The notes: a model not told the origin generated them from the sequence alone. 64,000 bases of DNA from Bifidobacterium margollesii (GCF_002860355.1 NZ_NMWU01000015.1:57330-121329), one strand, 5' to 3'. Positions 8,495 through 18,076 are shown, counted from the stretch's first letter. Numbers and translations: made by a program.

Positions 8495-8923
8495 ATGACT
8501 GGCTTTATGAAAAAGGATTCGGAGCTATGCAGCTCCCGGCAGCGGGTGATCTGCACCCGTCTTGCGGAGCAAATTGGGATCGCGCCCACGTTTTCTCTGG
8601 CGGTGCTGGTGATGCGCGCAGGGTTGGGGCGTCCCGAAGCGAACTTCAGAATCGACCTTCCGGATGGTGGCTATCGCTTGGTTGATCTTGCTTACCCTGA
8701 TCTGAAGCTGGCCATCGAATATCAGGGAGCGTATCATGCGGATCCCTCCCAGATGCGAGCCGATGCGTCCCGCTGGAATCAACTTCGTGCTCTGGGCTGG
8801 GAGATCGTATTCGTCACCGCCGACGATCTGCGCACCGATCGGACGAGGAGGCTGATCATCGAGGTGATACGAGCCACCATGAGACGTCAGGCCATTCTGC
8901 TGAATCTTGCCGCCGTGCTGTGA
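8495..8923 (+). CDS. Short DUF559 (Vsr-like endonuclease fold) protein, probably N-terminally reduced
   Basis: About 142 residues ending in the DUF559/Vsr-like nuclease-fold segment: FRIDLPDGGYRLVDLAYPDLKLAIEYQGAYH, then WNQLRALGWEIVFVTADDL. The Asp...Glu-Tyr-Gln pattern resembles the PD-(D/E)xK core. Actinobacterial relatives I know usually carry an N-terminal winged-helix region of 120 or more residues, absent here. The start is uncertain: ATG 8495 or 8507, with no good ribosome site. It may be a decayed remnant. Function, if any, is unknown. Confidence 0.6.
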   Translation: MTGFMKKDSELCSSRQRVICTRLAEQIGIAPTFSLAVLVMRAGLGRPEANFRIDLPDGGYRLVDLAYPDLKLAIEYQGAYHADPSQMRADASRWNQLRALGWEIVFVTADDLRTDRTRRLIIEVIRATMRRQAILLNLAAVL

Positions 8924-8989
8924 CCTGCGGGCCGATGTCTCCCTGCCCTGTATCGTGGAACGGGTTATCGGCACGACAAGGAGCATGAC

Positions 8990-9250
8990 ATGACTTCGAC
9001 GATTGATCAGATCATCCTATGGTACGGGCAGCTGCCGTCCGCCATGCAGACGGTGGTGACCGTCGTGGTCGGGGCGGCTGTGGCGTATGTGGCGTTCAAA
9101 ATCGTGATACGGCTCATCGCAGGCATTGTGGGCGGCATCGTCGCGGCGGCGCTGGCGTTTCTGCTTACCACGGTGCCCGGCAACATGCTGATGTCTCAGG
9201 CGTACGACCGCATCGAGCAGCAGGTTTCCAGCTCGCTGAGCCAACGATGA
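8990..9250 (+). CDS. Small hydrophobic membrane protein
   Basis: 86 residues with a good ribosome site (AAGGAGC, then ATG 8990). After a short amphipathic start there are two consecutive hydrophobic stretches, about residues 20-41 (TVVTVVVGAAVAYVAFKIVI) and 44-62 (AGIVGGIVAAALAFLL), then a polar tail rich in Gln and Ser. It resembles no family I can name. It stands alone between the DUF559-type gene and a 43-residue gene. Confidence 0.7.
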   Translation: MTSTIDQIILWYGQLPSAMQTVVTVVVGAAVAYVAFKIVIRLIAGIVGGIVAAALAFLLTTVPGNMLMSQAYDRIEQQVSSSLSQR

Positions 9251-9391
9251 TGCTGCGCCTGCCGACCGGAGATATGTCGCATAGATCACCTTGCAAACCA
9301 TGGCTTCGTTTGCGCAATCTTCACATTTCGTTCCTATGGTGGGCGCTGTCATCGGGAGATGACGTACAACAACATAGGAAATGAGGCAATC

Positions 9392-9523
9392 ATGGCATTC
9401 GATAAGAAGAACTTCGTTCGCGGTCTGGCTCTGGCAAGCTTCTCCGACATGAACTACATCAGCGAGGACATGGCCAAGACCATGTGCGAGATCAGCCGCG
9501 AGATGATGATGGACGAGAAGTGA
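9392..9523 (+). CDS. 43-residue small protein
   Basis: A short open frame of 43 codons plus stop, preceded by a plausible ribosome site (AGGAAATGAGG at 9376-9386). The protein starts MAFDKKNFVRGLALASFSDM and ends in a Met-rich acidic tail (REMMMDEK). It has no membrane segment; it looks like one amphipathic helix with two or three Met/Cys positions. The distinct ribosome site, high-GC codon use and isolated position favour a real small gene. Function unknown. Confidence 0.5.
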   Translation: MAFDKKNFVRGLALASFSDMNYISEDMAKTMCEISREMMMDEK

Positions 9524-9813
9524 TCCTCGCCGCGCGCTGACAGGGGATACGGCCAAAGGCGTCCGTACCATACCCGGTGGATTGTTGCCGCTCTGATGAT
9601 ATGCGGCAGCCGTCGTTCACATGGATGAACAGGCGATCACGCAGATATTCGATACGGCATGCGGCTCGTATCGGCGAACGACTCTCGGGGCGCATGGTCG
9701 CGATTACAGGCCATAGGTATTATCTATGGCCGTCCACTGGAAGAGCCGCCATATGAAGATGCTCTCCGCCATACAGTGAAACGGATGACATGCCGATGAT
9801 GAAGGGGTGAAGC
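9524..9813. other. Intergenic region before the amino-acid permease, with a perfect palindrome
   Basis: 290 bases without a gene I would defend. The one clear element is GGCCATAG at 9709-9716 and CTATGGCC at 9724-9731, an 8+8 inverted repeat around 7 bases. It sits about 85 bases before the permease start, where an operator would lie. Confidence 0.5.
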
Positions 9814-11247
9814 ATGACGGCGGTGATGAAACCGGAACGATCGACGGGGGAATCCGAACGGACGGTGGGTGAGAACGCGCACACCGGCCTGCAGCGGAAG
9901 ATGGAGACCCGACATCTGATGATGATCGCGCTGGGAGGCGTGATCGGTACGGGGCTGTTCCTCAGCTCCGGTTACACGATCCATCAGGCTGGGCCCATCG
10001 GCACGATTCTGGCGTATGGCATAGGTGCTCTGAACGTCTATATGGTCATGCTGTGCCTTGGTGAACTCGCCACCGCCATGCCGCAGACCGGATCGTTCCA
10101 TGTATATGCGAAACGGTTCATCGGTCCGGCTACGGGATTCACCGTCGCCATCATCTACTTTCTGGCGTGGATGGGCGCGCTTGGCTCGGAGTTCACCGCG
10201 GCTGGCCTCATCGTGCGCAAGTGGTTCCCCGATTCGCCGGCATGGGCGTGGAGCGCACTGTTCATCGTCCTGATCTTCACGCTCAACGCGCTGTCGGTGC
10301 GGTCGTTCGCCGAAGCGGAGTTCTGGTTCGCCGGCATTAAGGTGGCGGCGATCATCGTGTTCATCGCCATCGGGCTGCTCGCCATTCTTGGCATCATCCC
10401 GATCGCCGGATACACGCATGCACCGGGATTCGGCAATCTGATCCGCGACGGCGTGTTCCCCAATGGCTTCGCCCCGGTATTCTCCACCATGTCCACCGTG
10501 GTGTTCGCTTTCGCCGGCACCGAACTGTTGGGCGTGACGGCTGGAGAGACCAAGGATCCGAGCCGTAACATCCCCAAGGCCATCCACACGACGTTCTGGC
10601 GTCTGGCCATCTTCTTCATCGGATCCATCGTGGTGATGTCGGCGTTGATCCCGTGGCAGAACGCCGGTGTGGAGCAAAGCCCGTTCGTGCTGGTGTTCGA
10701 CGCGATCGGTCTGCCGTTCGCCGGCGACATCATGAACTTCGTGGTGCTTACGGCCATTCTCTCCGCCGCGAACTCCGGCCTGTACGCTTCCACCCGCATG
10801 CTCTGGTCGCTGTCCAACGAACGCATGATCCCGCGGGTGTTCTCGCGCACCACGAAACGCGGCGTACCGCTGATCGCTTTGTGCACGGCGATGCTGGGCG
10901 GTCTGCTCGCGCTGCTCTCCTCGGTGACGGCCGCGTCGGTGATCTATCTCGCTCTGGTTTCCAGTGCCGGGCTCGCCATCGTGATCGTGTGGGTGGTGCT
11001 GGCCGTGTGCGAGTTGAGGTTTCGCGGTGAGATGAAGCGTGAGGGAAGATCAGAGCGGGAACTGGCCTTTCATACGCCGGCGTGGCCTGCGGTGCCGATC
11101 GTCGTGCTGGTGCTCAGCGTGGGGACGATCGTTCTTTCCGGTGTCTATGAGTCCATGCGATCGTCGTTGATCTATATGATCGTCATCATCGTGTTGTGCT
11201 ATGCCGTGTACGGCGTGAAGTCGCTTGTGGCGGGGAGGAGGCGATAG
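9814..11247 (+). CDS. Amino-acid permease, APC superfamily (AAT type)
   Basis: 477 residues with about 12 membrane segments. The first helix carries MIALGGVIGTGLFLSSG, the substrate-binding GxIGxGLF motif of APC permeases. MPQTGSFHVYAKRFIGP and FAFAGTELLGVTAGETKDPSRNIPKAI are further AAT-family hallmarks (relatives of GabP, LysP and AroP). It should import an amino acid by proton symport; which one cannot be told. The first ~25 residues are hydrophilic and variable. No ribosome site stronger than GAAGGGGTGAAGC is visible before ATG 9814, and that one is adequate. Confidence 0.92.
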   Translation: MTAVMKPERSTGESERTVGENAHTGLQRKMETRHLMMIALGGVIGTGLFLSSGYTIHQAGPIGTILAYGIGALNVYMVMLCLGELATAMPQTGSFHVYAKRFIGPATGFTVAIIYFLAWMGALGSEFTAAGLIVRKWFPDSPAWAWSALFIVLIFTLNALSVRSFAEAEFWFAGIKVAAIIVFIAIGLLAILGIIPIAGYTHAPGFGNLIRDGVFPNGFAPVFSTMSTVVFAFAGTELLGVTAGETKDPSRNIPKAIHTTFWRLAIFFIGSIVVMSALIPWQNAGVEQSPFVLVFDAIGLPFAGDIMNFVVLTAILSAANSGLYASTRMLWSLSNERMIPRVFSRTTKRGVPLIALCTAMLGGLLALLSSVTAASVIYLALVSSAGLAIVIVWVVLAVCELRFRGEMKREGRSERELAFHTPAWPAVPIVVLVLSVGTIVLSGVYESMRSSLIYMIVIIVLCYAVYGVKSLVAGRRR

Positions 11248-11337
11248 CGCAATCACGCGATCAGGTGGATGGCGAGATCGGCCGGGATGAAGGATCGGCC
11301 GGGATGGCAAACTCGACCGGAATAGAAAATCTAATAT

Positions 11338-11366
11338 AAAAAATCCCGGAACCTCGGTTCCGGGAT
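11338..11366 (-). terminator. Terminator of tRNA-Asn
   Basis: An 11-bp perfect stem (ATCCCGGAACC at 11343-11353 and its complement at 11356-11366). Read on the minus strand it is followed by six T. It lies 4 bases beyond the tRNA 3' end. Confidence 0.9.
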
Positions 11367-11370
11367 CTGG

Positions 11371-11446
<76 letters not shown>

Positions 11447-11721
11447 ATACGTTGGTGCACTGTGCTGCGCACAAGACATAAATATTATGTATGTGATGTG
11501 GTGACGTCAAATATCGGCGTGTCGTATTGCTGTTCGTTAGTAACCCGTAAGGGAAACGCCGAGTGGAGGAACCGTGTCGTTAGCGATTCGTAAGGAAATG
11601 CGTTTGGTCGTGTGACCATCCATAATATGGGAATCTGAGGTACTGGCGATATTTGCGTCATCGCCTGCACCGTTCGAGGGCTTTGATCCTTCGGACATGA
11701 GGAGAATGAGGGTGATGGGGT

Positions 11722-13779
11722 ATGGGCAGTGCGATTCTGGTGACCGAGGTTCTGTTTGCGGTGCTGGTGTCGTCGTTCCTCAGTCGGTTTCTGCCGAAGA
11801 TCTCCACGCCGCTGATCCAGATCGCCTTCGGCATCGTCTGGTATTTCACGCCCTCGTTGCCGAACGTCACGTTCGAGCCGGACATGTTCATGCTGTTCTT
11901 CATCGTCCCGCTGTTCTACCTCGAATCGCGCAACATCGACCGTAAGGCGTTGCGGCAGGATCTTGGGCCTTCGCTGTCGCTCGCAGTGGGTCTTGTTCTG
12001 GTGCTGATGATTCTCAGCGGCGTGACCGTGCATGAATTGTGGCCCGCCATTCCCATGATGGCAGCGGTGGCGATGGGCGCCATCATCAGCCCCACGGACG
12101 CGGTTTCCGTGGCGCAGCTGGGCGGCGTGGTGCGGCTGACCACTCGTCAGCGTTCGGTGCTGCAGAGCGAGAGCCTGCTCAACGATCCGGTAAGCCTCGT
12201 CGGCTTCCAGACCATGCTCGTGGCATTGTCCACCGGGCGGTTCTCGCCGGTGAGCTTCAGCGAGCAGGTGATCATCAGCTTCATTCTGGGCACGGCGGTC
12301 GGTGCCGTCATCGGACTGGTGTTCGATCGGATGATCCTCACCATGCGCCGGCACAATCTCGAAGACGTGACCATGCGCATCCTCATGGAACTGTTCCTGC
12401 CGTTCGGCGCCTATCTGGCGGCCGAAGGGCTGGGCATATCGGGGCTGCTCGCCGTCGTGGCCTGCGGTGTGGTCATCACGTTCCCCCATAAGGGGGTCGG
12501 CGGCGACGTGGCGCGCGTCAATCTGGTGTCGAATTCGGTGTGGCAGTTCGTCGATTTCCTGCTCAACGGCACGGTGTTCGTGCTGCTCGGCATTCAGGTG
12601 CCCGGTGCCATGCGCACCATCGTGGAGGACGATCGGGTTGATCTGCGTATGGTGCTCGGCATGGTGGTGCTGCTCACCGTCATGACCCTGGTGCTGCGAT
12701 TCATCTGGTGCGTGGCGACGTTGCGCATTACCAAGGACCGCAAGACCGGCTTGCGCAGGAAGATGACGAGGGAGCGTTGGCACTCGGCCGTGGTGATGAC
12801 CTTTGGCGGGCCGAAGGGCGCGATATCGCTGGCGATGGCGTACTCGTTGCCGTATTCCATCGATAACGGCGCAAGCGTGCCGGTGCGTGACATCATTCTG
12901 TTCATCGTCTCCGCGTACATCATCATTTCGATTCTGATGTCGAATGTGATGCTGCCGTTGCTTTCGCCCAAGCCGACGGATTCCTCTAAGGAGGAGTGGG
13001 CTCGACGCGACGTGGAGATGCTGCGCCGGACGATCGCGAAGATCGTCGACAACGACACCCCGGAGACGCACGCCGCCACCACGCAGGTGCTGAAAAGCTA
13101 CAACGAGCGTATTCACCGGGTGGAGACCAATCTGCCGACGTCCACTCTGAAGGATGCCAACGAGCTGCGGATACGCACGCTGCAATGGGAGCGCGACTGG
13201 CTGCAGGAGATGCTGGATTCTCGCAGCGGGATTCAGCATCCCGACGCCGAGACGAGGAAGCAGCTGCAGGGGGCGCGATACTTGCTGGACCATGTGGAAG
13301 GCGCGTTGGAGCGTCTGGATGCGGCTGGCCCGAGACCGGGGGGACTGCGATTCCGCCTGGCGCGGATCCGCCGTCGGTTCATGCCCATCGCGCGGCGGGC
13401 ATGGGCGCTGATCGCCCGGCATACGCCGGCCATCGAGGCCGAGCGCACCCTGGCCATCCGCAAGGTGCAGGTGCCTCTGTATAACTACGTCATTGACCGT
13501 CTTGACGATGTGCTGCTGCAGAAGCAGTATGTGGCTGTGGAGGTGGTGGCTGATCTGCTCGTCGAATACCGCAGGGGACTCAATCAGATCGAAGGCAGGG
13601 GGGTGCTGATCAACGGCATTCCCGTGGAGCCGAACGGCATGGCCGGTGTGCGTGCCAACGCCTTGCATATGGAATTGGATACGATCCGTGAAATGCTGGA
13701 AAACGGTGAGATCACGAAGTCCGATGCGAAGATCATGCGCACGAACGTGCATCTGATCATGGCTGAAACCGAGCTCTGA
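11722..13779 (+). CDS. Na+/H+ antiporter, CPA1 family
   Basis: 685 residues: about 12 membrane helices up to residue ~420, then a ~265-residue hydrophilic C-terminal domain. Membrane hallmarks are AIISPTDAVSVAQLGG and SESLLNDPVSLVGFQ, the two motifs with the ion-binding acidic residues of CPA1 exchangers. GGPKGAISLAMAYSLPYS is the conserved late helix. The tail is rich in Arg and Glu and helical, and probably regulatory, as in other long CPA1 proteins. It expels Na+ (or K+) in exchange for protons. The upstream stretch 11534-11602 carries two degenerate 26-base direct repeats. Confidence 0.92.
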   Translation: MGSAILVTEVLFAVLVSSFLSRFLPKISTPLIQIAFGIVWYFTPSLPNVTFEPDMFMLFFIVPLFYLESRNIDRKALRQDLGPSLSLAVGLVLVLMILSGVTVHELWPAIPMMAAVAMGAIISPTDAVSVAQLGGVVRLTTRQRSVLQSESLLNDPVSLVGFQTMLVALSTGRFSPVSFSEQVIISFILGTAVGAVIGLVFDRMILTMRRHNLEDVTMRILMELFLPFGAYLAAEGLGISGLLAVVACGVVITFPHKGVGGDVARVNLVSNSVWQFVDFLLNGTVFVLLGIQVPGAMRTIVEDDRVDLRMVLGMVVLLTVMTLVLRFIWCVATLRITKDRKTGLRRKMTRERWHSAVVMTFGGPKGAISLAMAYSLPYSIDNGASVPVRDIILFIVSAYIIISILMSNVMLPLLSPKPTDSSKEEWARRDVEMLRRTIAKIVDNDTPETHAATTQVLKSYNERIHRVETNLPTSTLKDANELRIRTLQWERDWLQEMLDSRSGIQHPDAETRKQLQGARYLLDHVEGALERLDAAGPRPGGLRFRLARIRRRFMPIARRAWALIARHTPAIEAERTLAIRKVQVPLYNYVIDRLDDVLLQKQYVAVEVVADLLVEYRRGLNQIEGRGVLINGIPVEPNGMAGVRANALHMELDTIREMLENGEITKSDAKIMRTNVHLIMAETEL

Positions 13780-13923
13780 CAGGGGGGAGGTCCGGCGGTT
13801 CCGGTTTCGGCATCGGGACCGGGTCTTCGTTCGCAAACGAGACGACGGCGGGGCTTGACAGATCCCGAGTTTCGTCAAAGCGAAGTCACCTCCCAACAAA
13901 GTCGTTTCAAGAACCCCTGACGC

Positions 13924-13957
13924 AAAGAACCCCTTGACGCATGTCAAGGGGTTCTTT
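13924..13957. terminator. Strong bidirectional terminator
   Basis: A perfect 15-bp stem, AAAGAACCCCTTGAC at 13924-13938 and its complement at 13943-13957, with a 4-base loop; a T or A run flanks both sides. It serves the antiporter gene and the convergent glnA. An imperfect copy of its left arm lies at 13909-13923. Confidence 0.92.
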
Positions 13958-13998
13958 AGCTATGGATCTATCGAATCAATCGAGATTCGAATAATCAA

Positions 13999-15447
13999 TC
14001 AGATGTGGTAGTAGAGCTCGTACTCGAGCGGGGTCGGGGCCAGACGGGCCTGATCGATCTCGCCGCGCTTCAGGTCGATCCAGGTTTCGATGAGGTCCTC
14101 GGTGAAGACGTCGCCGGCGGAGAGGAAGTCGTGATCCTCTTCGAGGGCGTCCATGGCTTCGGCCAGAGAGCTCGGAACCTGCTTGATGCCCGCGTGCTCT
14201 TCCGGAGGCAGCTCGTACAGATCCTTGTCCACCGGCTCCGGAGGCTCGATGTGGTTCAGGATGCCATCGAGGCCGGCCATCAGCTGGGCGGAGAAGGCCA
14301 GGAACGGGTTGCAGGACGGATCCGGGGCGCGGAACTCGATGCGCTTGGAGGCGGGGGAGGTGCCGGCCAGCGGAATACGGATGGCGGCCGAACGGTTACG
14401 GGCCGAGTACACCAGGTTGACCGGAGCCTCGAAGCCCGGAACCAGACGGTGGTAGGAGTTCAGCGACGGGTTGGTGAAGGCGAGCACGGAGGAGGAGTGC
14501 TTGATCAGACCGCCGATGTACCAGCGAGCGAGGTCGGAGAGTCCGCCGTAGCCCTTCTCGTCGTAGAACAGCGGCTTGCCGTCCTTCCACAGGGACTGGT
14601 GGCAGTGCATGCCGGTGCCGTTGTCGCCGGAGATCGGCTTCGGCATGAAGGTCACGGACTTGCCGTTGAGGAACGCGGTCTCGTGAACGACGTACTTGTA
14701 CTTCATCAGATCGTCACCCGCGTGCTGCAGGGTGTTGAAGCGGTAGTTGATCTCCTGCTGGCCGGCGCCGCCCACCTCGTGGTGGGAACGCTCGAGCTGC
14801 AGGCCGACCTTCTGCAGGTTGGCGACCATGTCGTCGCGCAGATCCTGATAGTGGTCGATCGGCGGAACCGGGAAGTAGCCGCGCTTGACGCGGTTCTTGA
14901 AGCCCAGGTTCGGGGTGCCGTCGTCCTCGACATCAACGCCGGAGTTCCACGGAGCCTCGATGGAGTCCACCTCGTAGAAGGAGCGCTGCATGGAGTTCTC
15001 GAAACGCACCTTGTCGAAGATGAAGAACTCGGCCTCGGGAGCGAAGGAAGCCGTGTCGGCGATGCCGGTGGACTTCAGGTAGGCCTCGGCCTTGGCGGCC
15101 ACCTGACGAGGATCGCGGGAGTAGGGCTCGTCGGTCAGCGGGTCGACGATGGAGAAGGCCACGTTCAGGGTCTTGTGCTTGCGGAACGGGTCGACGTAGG
15201 CGGTGGTCACATCCGGGACCAGCTTCATGTCGGACTCGTTGATGGCCTGGAAGCCCTGGACGGAGGAACCGTCGAACGGCATGCCATCGGTGAAGGCGTT
15301 ATCGATGAATTCGCTGGCCGGCACGGTGAAGTGCTGCTGAACGCCGATGAGATCGGTGAAGCGGACGGAGACATACTCGATGCCTTCCTTGTTGATCAGC
15401 GCTTCGACTTCCTCAGGCGTGTGGGCAAAAATCTTATTCTCTGCCAC
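13999..15447 (-). CDS. glnA: Glutamine synthetase, type I
   Basis: 482 residues; makes glutamine from glutamate, ammonia and ATP as a cytosolic dodecamer. Present are the latch/active-site motif [11 protein letters not shown], the metal-binding [11 protein letters not shown], the ATP region [15 protein letters not shown], and NRSAAIRIP. Tyr411 in [10 protein letters not shown] is the adenylylation site of the actinobacterial GlnA1 class. Start: an ATG at 15465 is in frame, but the ribosome site AAAGGAG lies within its first codons, so GTG 15447 is the likely start and the protein begins VAENKIFAH. It is convergent with the antiporter and monocistronic. Confidence 0.97.
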   Translation of the reverse strand: MAENKIFAHTPEEVEALINKEGIEYVSVRFTDLIGVQQHFTVPASEFIDNAFTDGMPFDGSSVQGFQAINESDMKLVPDVTTAYVDPFRKHKTLNVAFSIVDPLTDEPYSRDPRQVAAKAEAYLKSTGIADTASFAPEAEFFIFDKVRFENSMQRSFYEVDSIEAPWNSGVDVEDDGTPNLGFKNRVKRGYFPVPPIDHYQDLRDDMVANLQKVGLQLERSHHEVGGAGQQEINYRFNTLQHAGDDLMKYKYVVHETAFLNGKSVTFMPKPISGDNGTGMHCHQSLWKDGKPLFYDEKGYGGLSDLARWYIGGLIKHSSSVLAFTNPSLNSYHRLVPGFEAPVNLVYSARNRSAAIRIPLAGTSPASKRIEFRAPDPSCNPFLAFSAQLMAGLDGILNHIEPPEPVDKDLYELPPEEHAGIKQVPSSLAEAMDALEEDHDFLSAGDVFTEDLIETWIDLKRGEIDQARLAPTPLEYELYYHI

Positions 15448-15586
15448 GATCGCTCCTTTATTCATGAGAACTTACGGATAACAGTCTAAAAGTGCGCGTT
15501 TCGCATACTCGTCGTTTGGGTTACGAGAATGTTTCGTAATCGCGAAATCGAATGTGCGGCCGCCTTGCCGAATGGTGTGGAGGCAT

Positions 15587-15624
15587 GAAAAAACGGTTTC
15601 GCGTCGATATGACGCGAAACCGTT
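15587..15624 (-). terminator. Terminator downstream of the DUF4191 gene
   Basis: A 14-bp perfect stem (AACGGTTTCGCGTC at 15592-15605, complement at 15611-15624) followed on the minus strand by a run of T. It separates the DUF4191 gene from glnA. Confidence 0.9.
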
Positions 15625-15709
15625 GATACCGCTATGTGAGATGGACGACGGAACGATCGGATGAGACGGTCATCTCATTGATTATTCCGGGATTATTCCG
15701 GCCGATCGA

Positions 15710-16426
15710 TCACTTGCCGCGCATCGCACGGCGGCTGATCTTCATCCTGCTCGGATCCATGCCCTTCGGAATGCCCATGGTGCTCTTCGCCTGCAGGGTC
15801 TGCAGACGATCGTTGAGCTGTTCGAGCTCGTACTTGGTGAGCTTGACCTTCTGCCTCATCACGGTTTTCTGCAGCTTGTTCAGCGGCACCTGCTTGGGGC
15901 CGTCGCCCACGCTGATGCGGTGGATCGGAATCTCCGAACCGCGGGTGATGCGTTGGATCCGCGTTTCCTCACGGTTCATGGCCTTCATCACACGGCCGTA
16001 ATCGCCTTCACCCACCAGATAGATGCCGGTGCGTCCCGAGCCGCGCCAGATCGCGTCCTTGGTTCGGGCGTCCACCCAGATCGGCTCCTGCGGGAAACTG
16101 AAACCACCCTTGGTGATGTTGGCGAGAATCGCGCCGGTCGCGCCGGGCTTGCCTTCGAGCTGCCGGAATCCGACCTTGTCGGCGCGGCGGGTGAGCACCA
16201 TGGTTCCCAGCAGCAGACCGATCATGACGGCCAGCACCATGGTCAGGATCCAGTTGAGCCAGCCGAATTTGAATACGAGGCACACGATGATGCCCACGAT
16301 GATCGGCGCGGCGATGGTGCCGCCGATCAGGAACGGCAGCTGCTTGTCGTCCTGCGCGGTGAACTGATAGATCTGCTTGATCTGGCTGAACGTACTCTGC
16401 TTCTTCGGCTTCTTGTCTTCTGCCAT
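15710..16426 (-). CDS. DUF4191 family membrane protein
   Basis: 238 residues. A hydrophilic Lys-rich start (about 1-30) is followed by two hydrophobic helices (about 33-53 and 58-78), then a cytosolic domain. The domain includes LEGKPGATGAILANITKGGFSF and WRGSGRTGIYLVGEGDYGRVMKAM, which I recognise from the actinobacterial DUF4191 family. The basic C terminus ends RRAMRGK. It has no assigned role. In actinobacteria it is commonly found close to glnA, lipA/lipB or lpd, as here. Confidence 0.88.
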   Translation of the reverse strand: MAEDKKPKKQSTFSQIKQIYQFTAQDDKQLPFLIGGTIAAPIIVGIIVCLVFKFGWLNWILTMVLAVMIGLLLGTMVLTRRADKVGFRQLEGKPGATGAILANITKGGFSFPQEPIWVDARTKDAIWRGSGRTGIYLVGEGDYGRVMKAMNREETRIQRITRGSEIPIHRISVGDGPKQVPLNKLQKTVMRQKVKLTKYELEQLNDRLQTLQAKSTMGIPKGMDPSRMKISRRAMRGK

Positions 16427-16549
16427 GATGTCCTCTACGTAATGTCCTTTTCTGATTCATGCAACGGTTGATGTCATGCAACGATGGTGCTGGAGAATAG
16501 TGTACTTGACTTTCTGCCAAGATCCTCCGCCGGGCACGGCCGGTCGCGG

Positions 16550-18040
16550 CTATCGGGTGTGCAGAGGACGGCCGTCGGCCTTGAGCAGCGTCTCTCCCAG
16601 CGCTTCGGAGAATGTCGGATGCGGGTGGATCAGTCGTGCCGCCTCGCTGAGCGGGGTTTCGTTGCCGACGATCTGCTCGGCCTCACCCGATAGTTCTGAG
16701 ACTTCGGGGCCGACCATATGCACGCCCACCACGATGCGAGGGGAGTCCGACCCGTGACGTCGCGCCGAAACGAGGCAGATCGACCCGTTTTCCGCGGCCA
16801 TCAGCGTACGGGCGTTGCCCAGCATCGGATAGATGGTCTCCTTCACGTCGTCGTAGTCGCCGCATGATTCCGCCTCGTCCCGCGTCAGTCCCACCGCGGC
16901 GGCTTCGGGCGTGGAGAACACGATGCGTGGAATCGTGCGTTCCAGTACGGGTTGCGGGTTCAGTCCGGCGATCGCCTCGGCCACCACGATGCCTTGTTCG
17001 AACGCCCGATGAGCGAGTTCGTAGCCGCCGGTGATGTCACCCACCGCCCATATTCCGGGAACGCTGGTACGGCCCAGTTCGTCGGTGACGACGTAATGAT
17101 GGTTGTTTCGGTCGATGCCGACGGCGTCGAACCAATCCTCGTCGGTATTGGGATTCCGCCCGATCGCGACCAGAACGATCTCGGCTGCCGCGGATTCGTC
17201 AGCGGATTCGTTACGGGCCTTGTCCGCCTCACCGCGCCGGTAGTGAACGGTGGCGCCGAGATTGGCTCCGGTGTCGATGCCCGTCACCGAGGCATGCGTG
17301 ACGACGTTCACGCCGATGCGCTTGAGCTCGCGGGTCAGGGTGGTGCCGATACGGCGGTTCCACTGGGAAAGCACGCTGCCTTTGCGGGCGAGAAGCGTTA
17401 CCTGGCTTCCCGCCATCGCCCACAGTGACGCGAACTCCAAGGCGACGGCGCCGGAACCGATGACGATCACGCTGCGAGGGAATCCGTTGAGACGCAACGC
17501 CGTATCGGAATCGATCACCGACTGGGAGAACGAGATTCCCGGAAGAGGCCGCGGGCGCGATCCGGTGGCGACGACGATATGACGTGCGGTGAATGAACGT
17601 TCGGCACCGGTTTCGGGATCCCGGATCGCGACGGTATGCCCGTCCGACACGGTTTCGCCGGTCGCCGGACCATCCGTCAGCACGCGTGCCTCGCCGCGCA
17701 GCATCTCTACCTTGCGCGCGCGGAGGAGTCCGGAAAGCCCTTCGGTCATGGTGCGTACGGTGGAGTCCTTGTAATCCTGAAGACGGCCGAAATCAATGCC
17801 GTCCACGCTCATCATGATGCCGAAGCGTTCGGCCCGCTGCGCATGGTACATGGTGCGGGCGGCGTGGATCAGGGCCTTGGTGGGAATGCATCCACGGTTG
17901 AGGCAGGTGCCGCCCGGCTGGTCGTCCCGTTCGGCCAGCCCTACGGAAAGGCCGAGCTGGGCCGCGCGCAACGCCGTGGAATAGCCTCCAGGGCCCGAAC
18001 CGATGACGATGACGTCGTAGTCGTATTTCGTATTTGCCAT
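16550..18040 (-). CDS. lpd: Dihydrolipoyl dehydrogenase
   Basis: 496-residue FAD-dependent disulfide oxidoreductase that reoxidises dihydrolipoyl groups with NAD+. The FAD-binding motif is at residues 9-20 (VIVIGSGPGGYS), the redox-active pair lies in GGTCLNRGCIPTKALIH, the NAD-binding motif is VIVIGSGAVALEFASL, and the second FAD motif is GIWAVGDITGG. The C-terminal interface domain has the catalytic His-Pro-His in RLIHPHPTFSEAL. The ribosome site TAAGGAGTGAT precedes the ATG. No E1 or E2 subunit genes of a 2-oxoacid dehydrogenase are in the window, so its partner is unclear. Confidence 0.93.
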   Translation of the reverse strand: MANTKYDYDVIVIGSGPGGYSTALRAAQLGLSVGLAERDDQPGGTCLNRGCIPTKALIHAARTMYHAQRAERFGIMMSVDGIDFGRLQDYKDSTVRTMTEGLSGLLRARKVEMLRGEARVLTDGPATGETVSDGHTVAIRDPETGAERSFTARHIVVATGSRPRPLPGISFSQSVIDSDTALRLNGFPRSVIVIGSGAVALEFASLWAMAGSQVTLLARKGSVLSQWNRRIGTTLTRELKRIGVNVVTHASVTGIDTGANLGATVHYRRGEADKARNESADESAAAEIVLVAIGRNPNTDEDWFDAVGIDRNNHHYVVTDELGRTSVPGIWAVGDITGGYELAHRAFEQGIVVAEAIAGLNPQPVLERTIPRIVFSTPEAAAVGLTRDEAESCGDYDDVKETIYPMLGNARTLMAAENGSICLVSARRHGSDSPRIVVGVHMVGPEVSELSGEAEQIVGNETPLSEAARLIHPHPTFSEALGETLLKADGRPLHTR

Positions 18041-18076
18041 ATCACTCCTTAACCAATCACTAATCTACCGACCATT

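Noticed and set aside
11485-13947. 820-codon minus-strand frame opposite the Na+/H+ antiporter
   Set aside because: His/Arg/Gln-rich shadow of a clear membrane transporter gene; crosses the terminator.
15448-15465. ATG 15465 as the glnA start
   Set aside because: The ribosome site AAAGGAG lies within the codons it would add, so GTG 15447 is favoured.
14005-15489. 494-codon plus-strand frame opposite glnA
   Set aside because: Shadow of glutamine synthetase; Gly/Val/Leu-rich nonsense translation.
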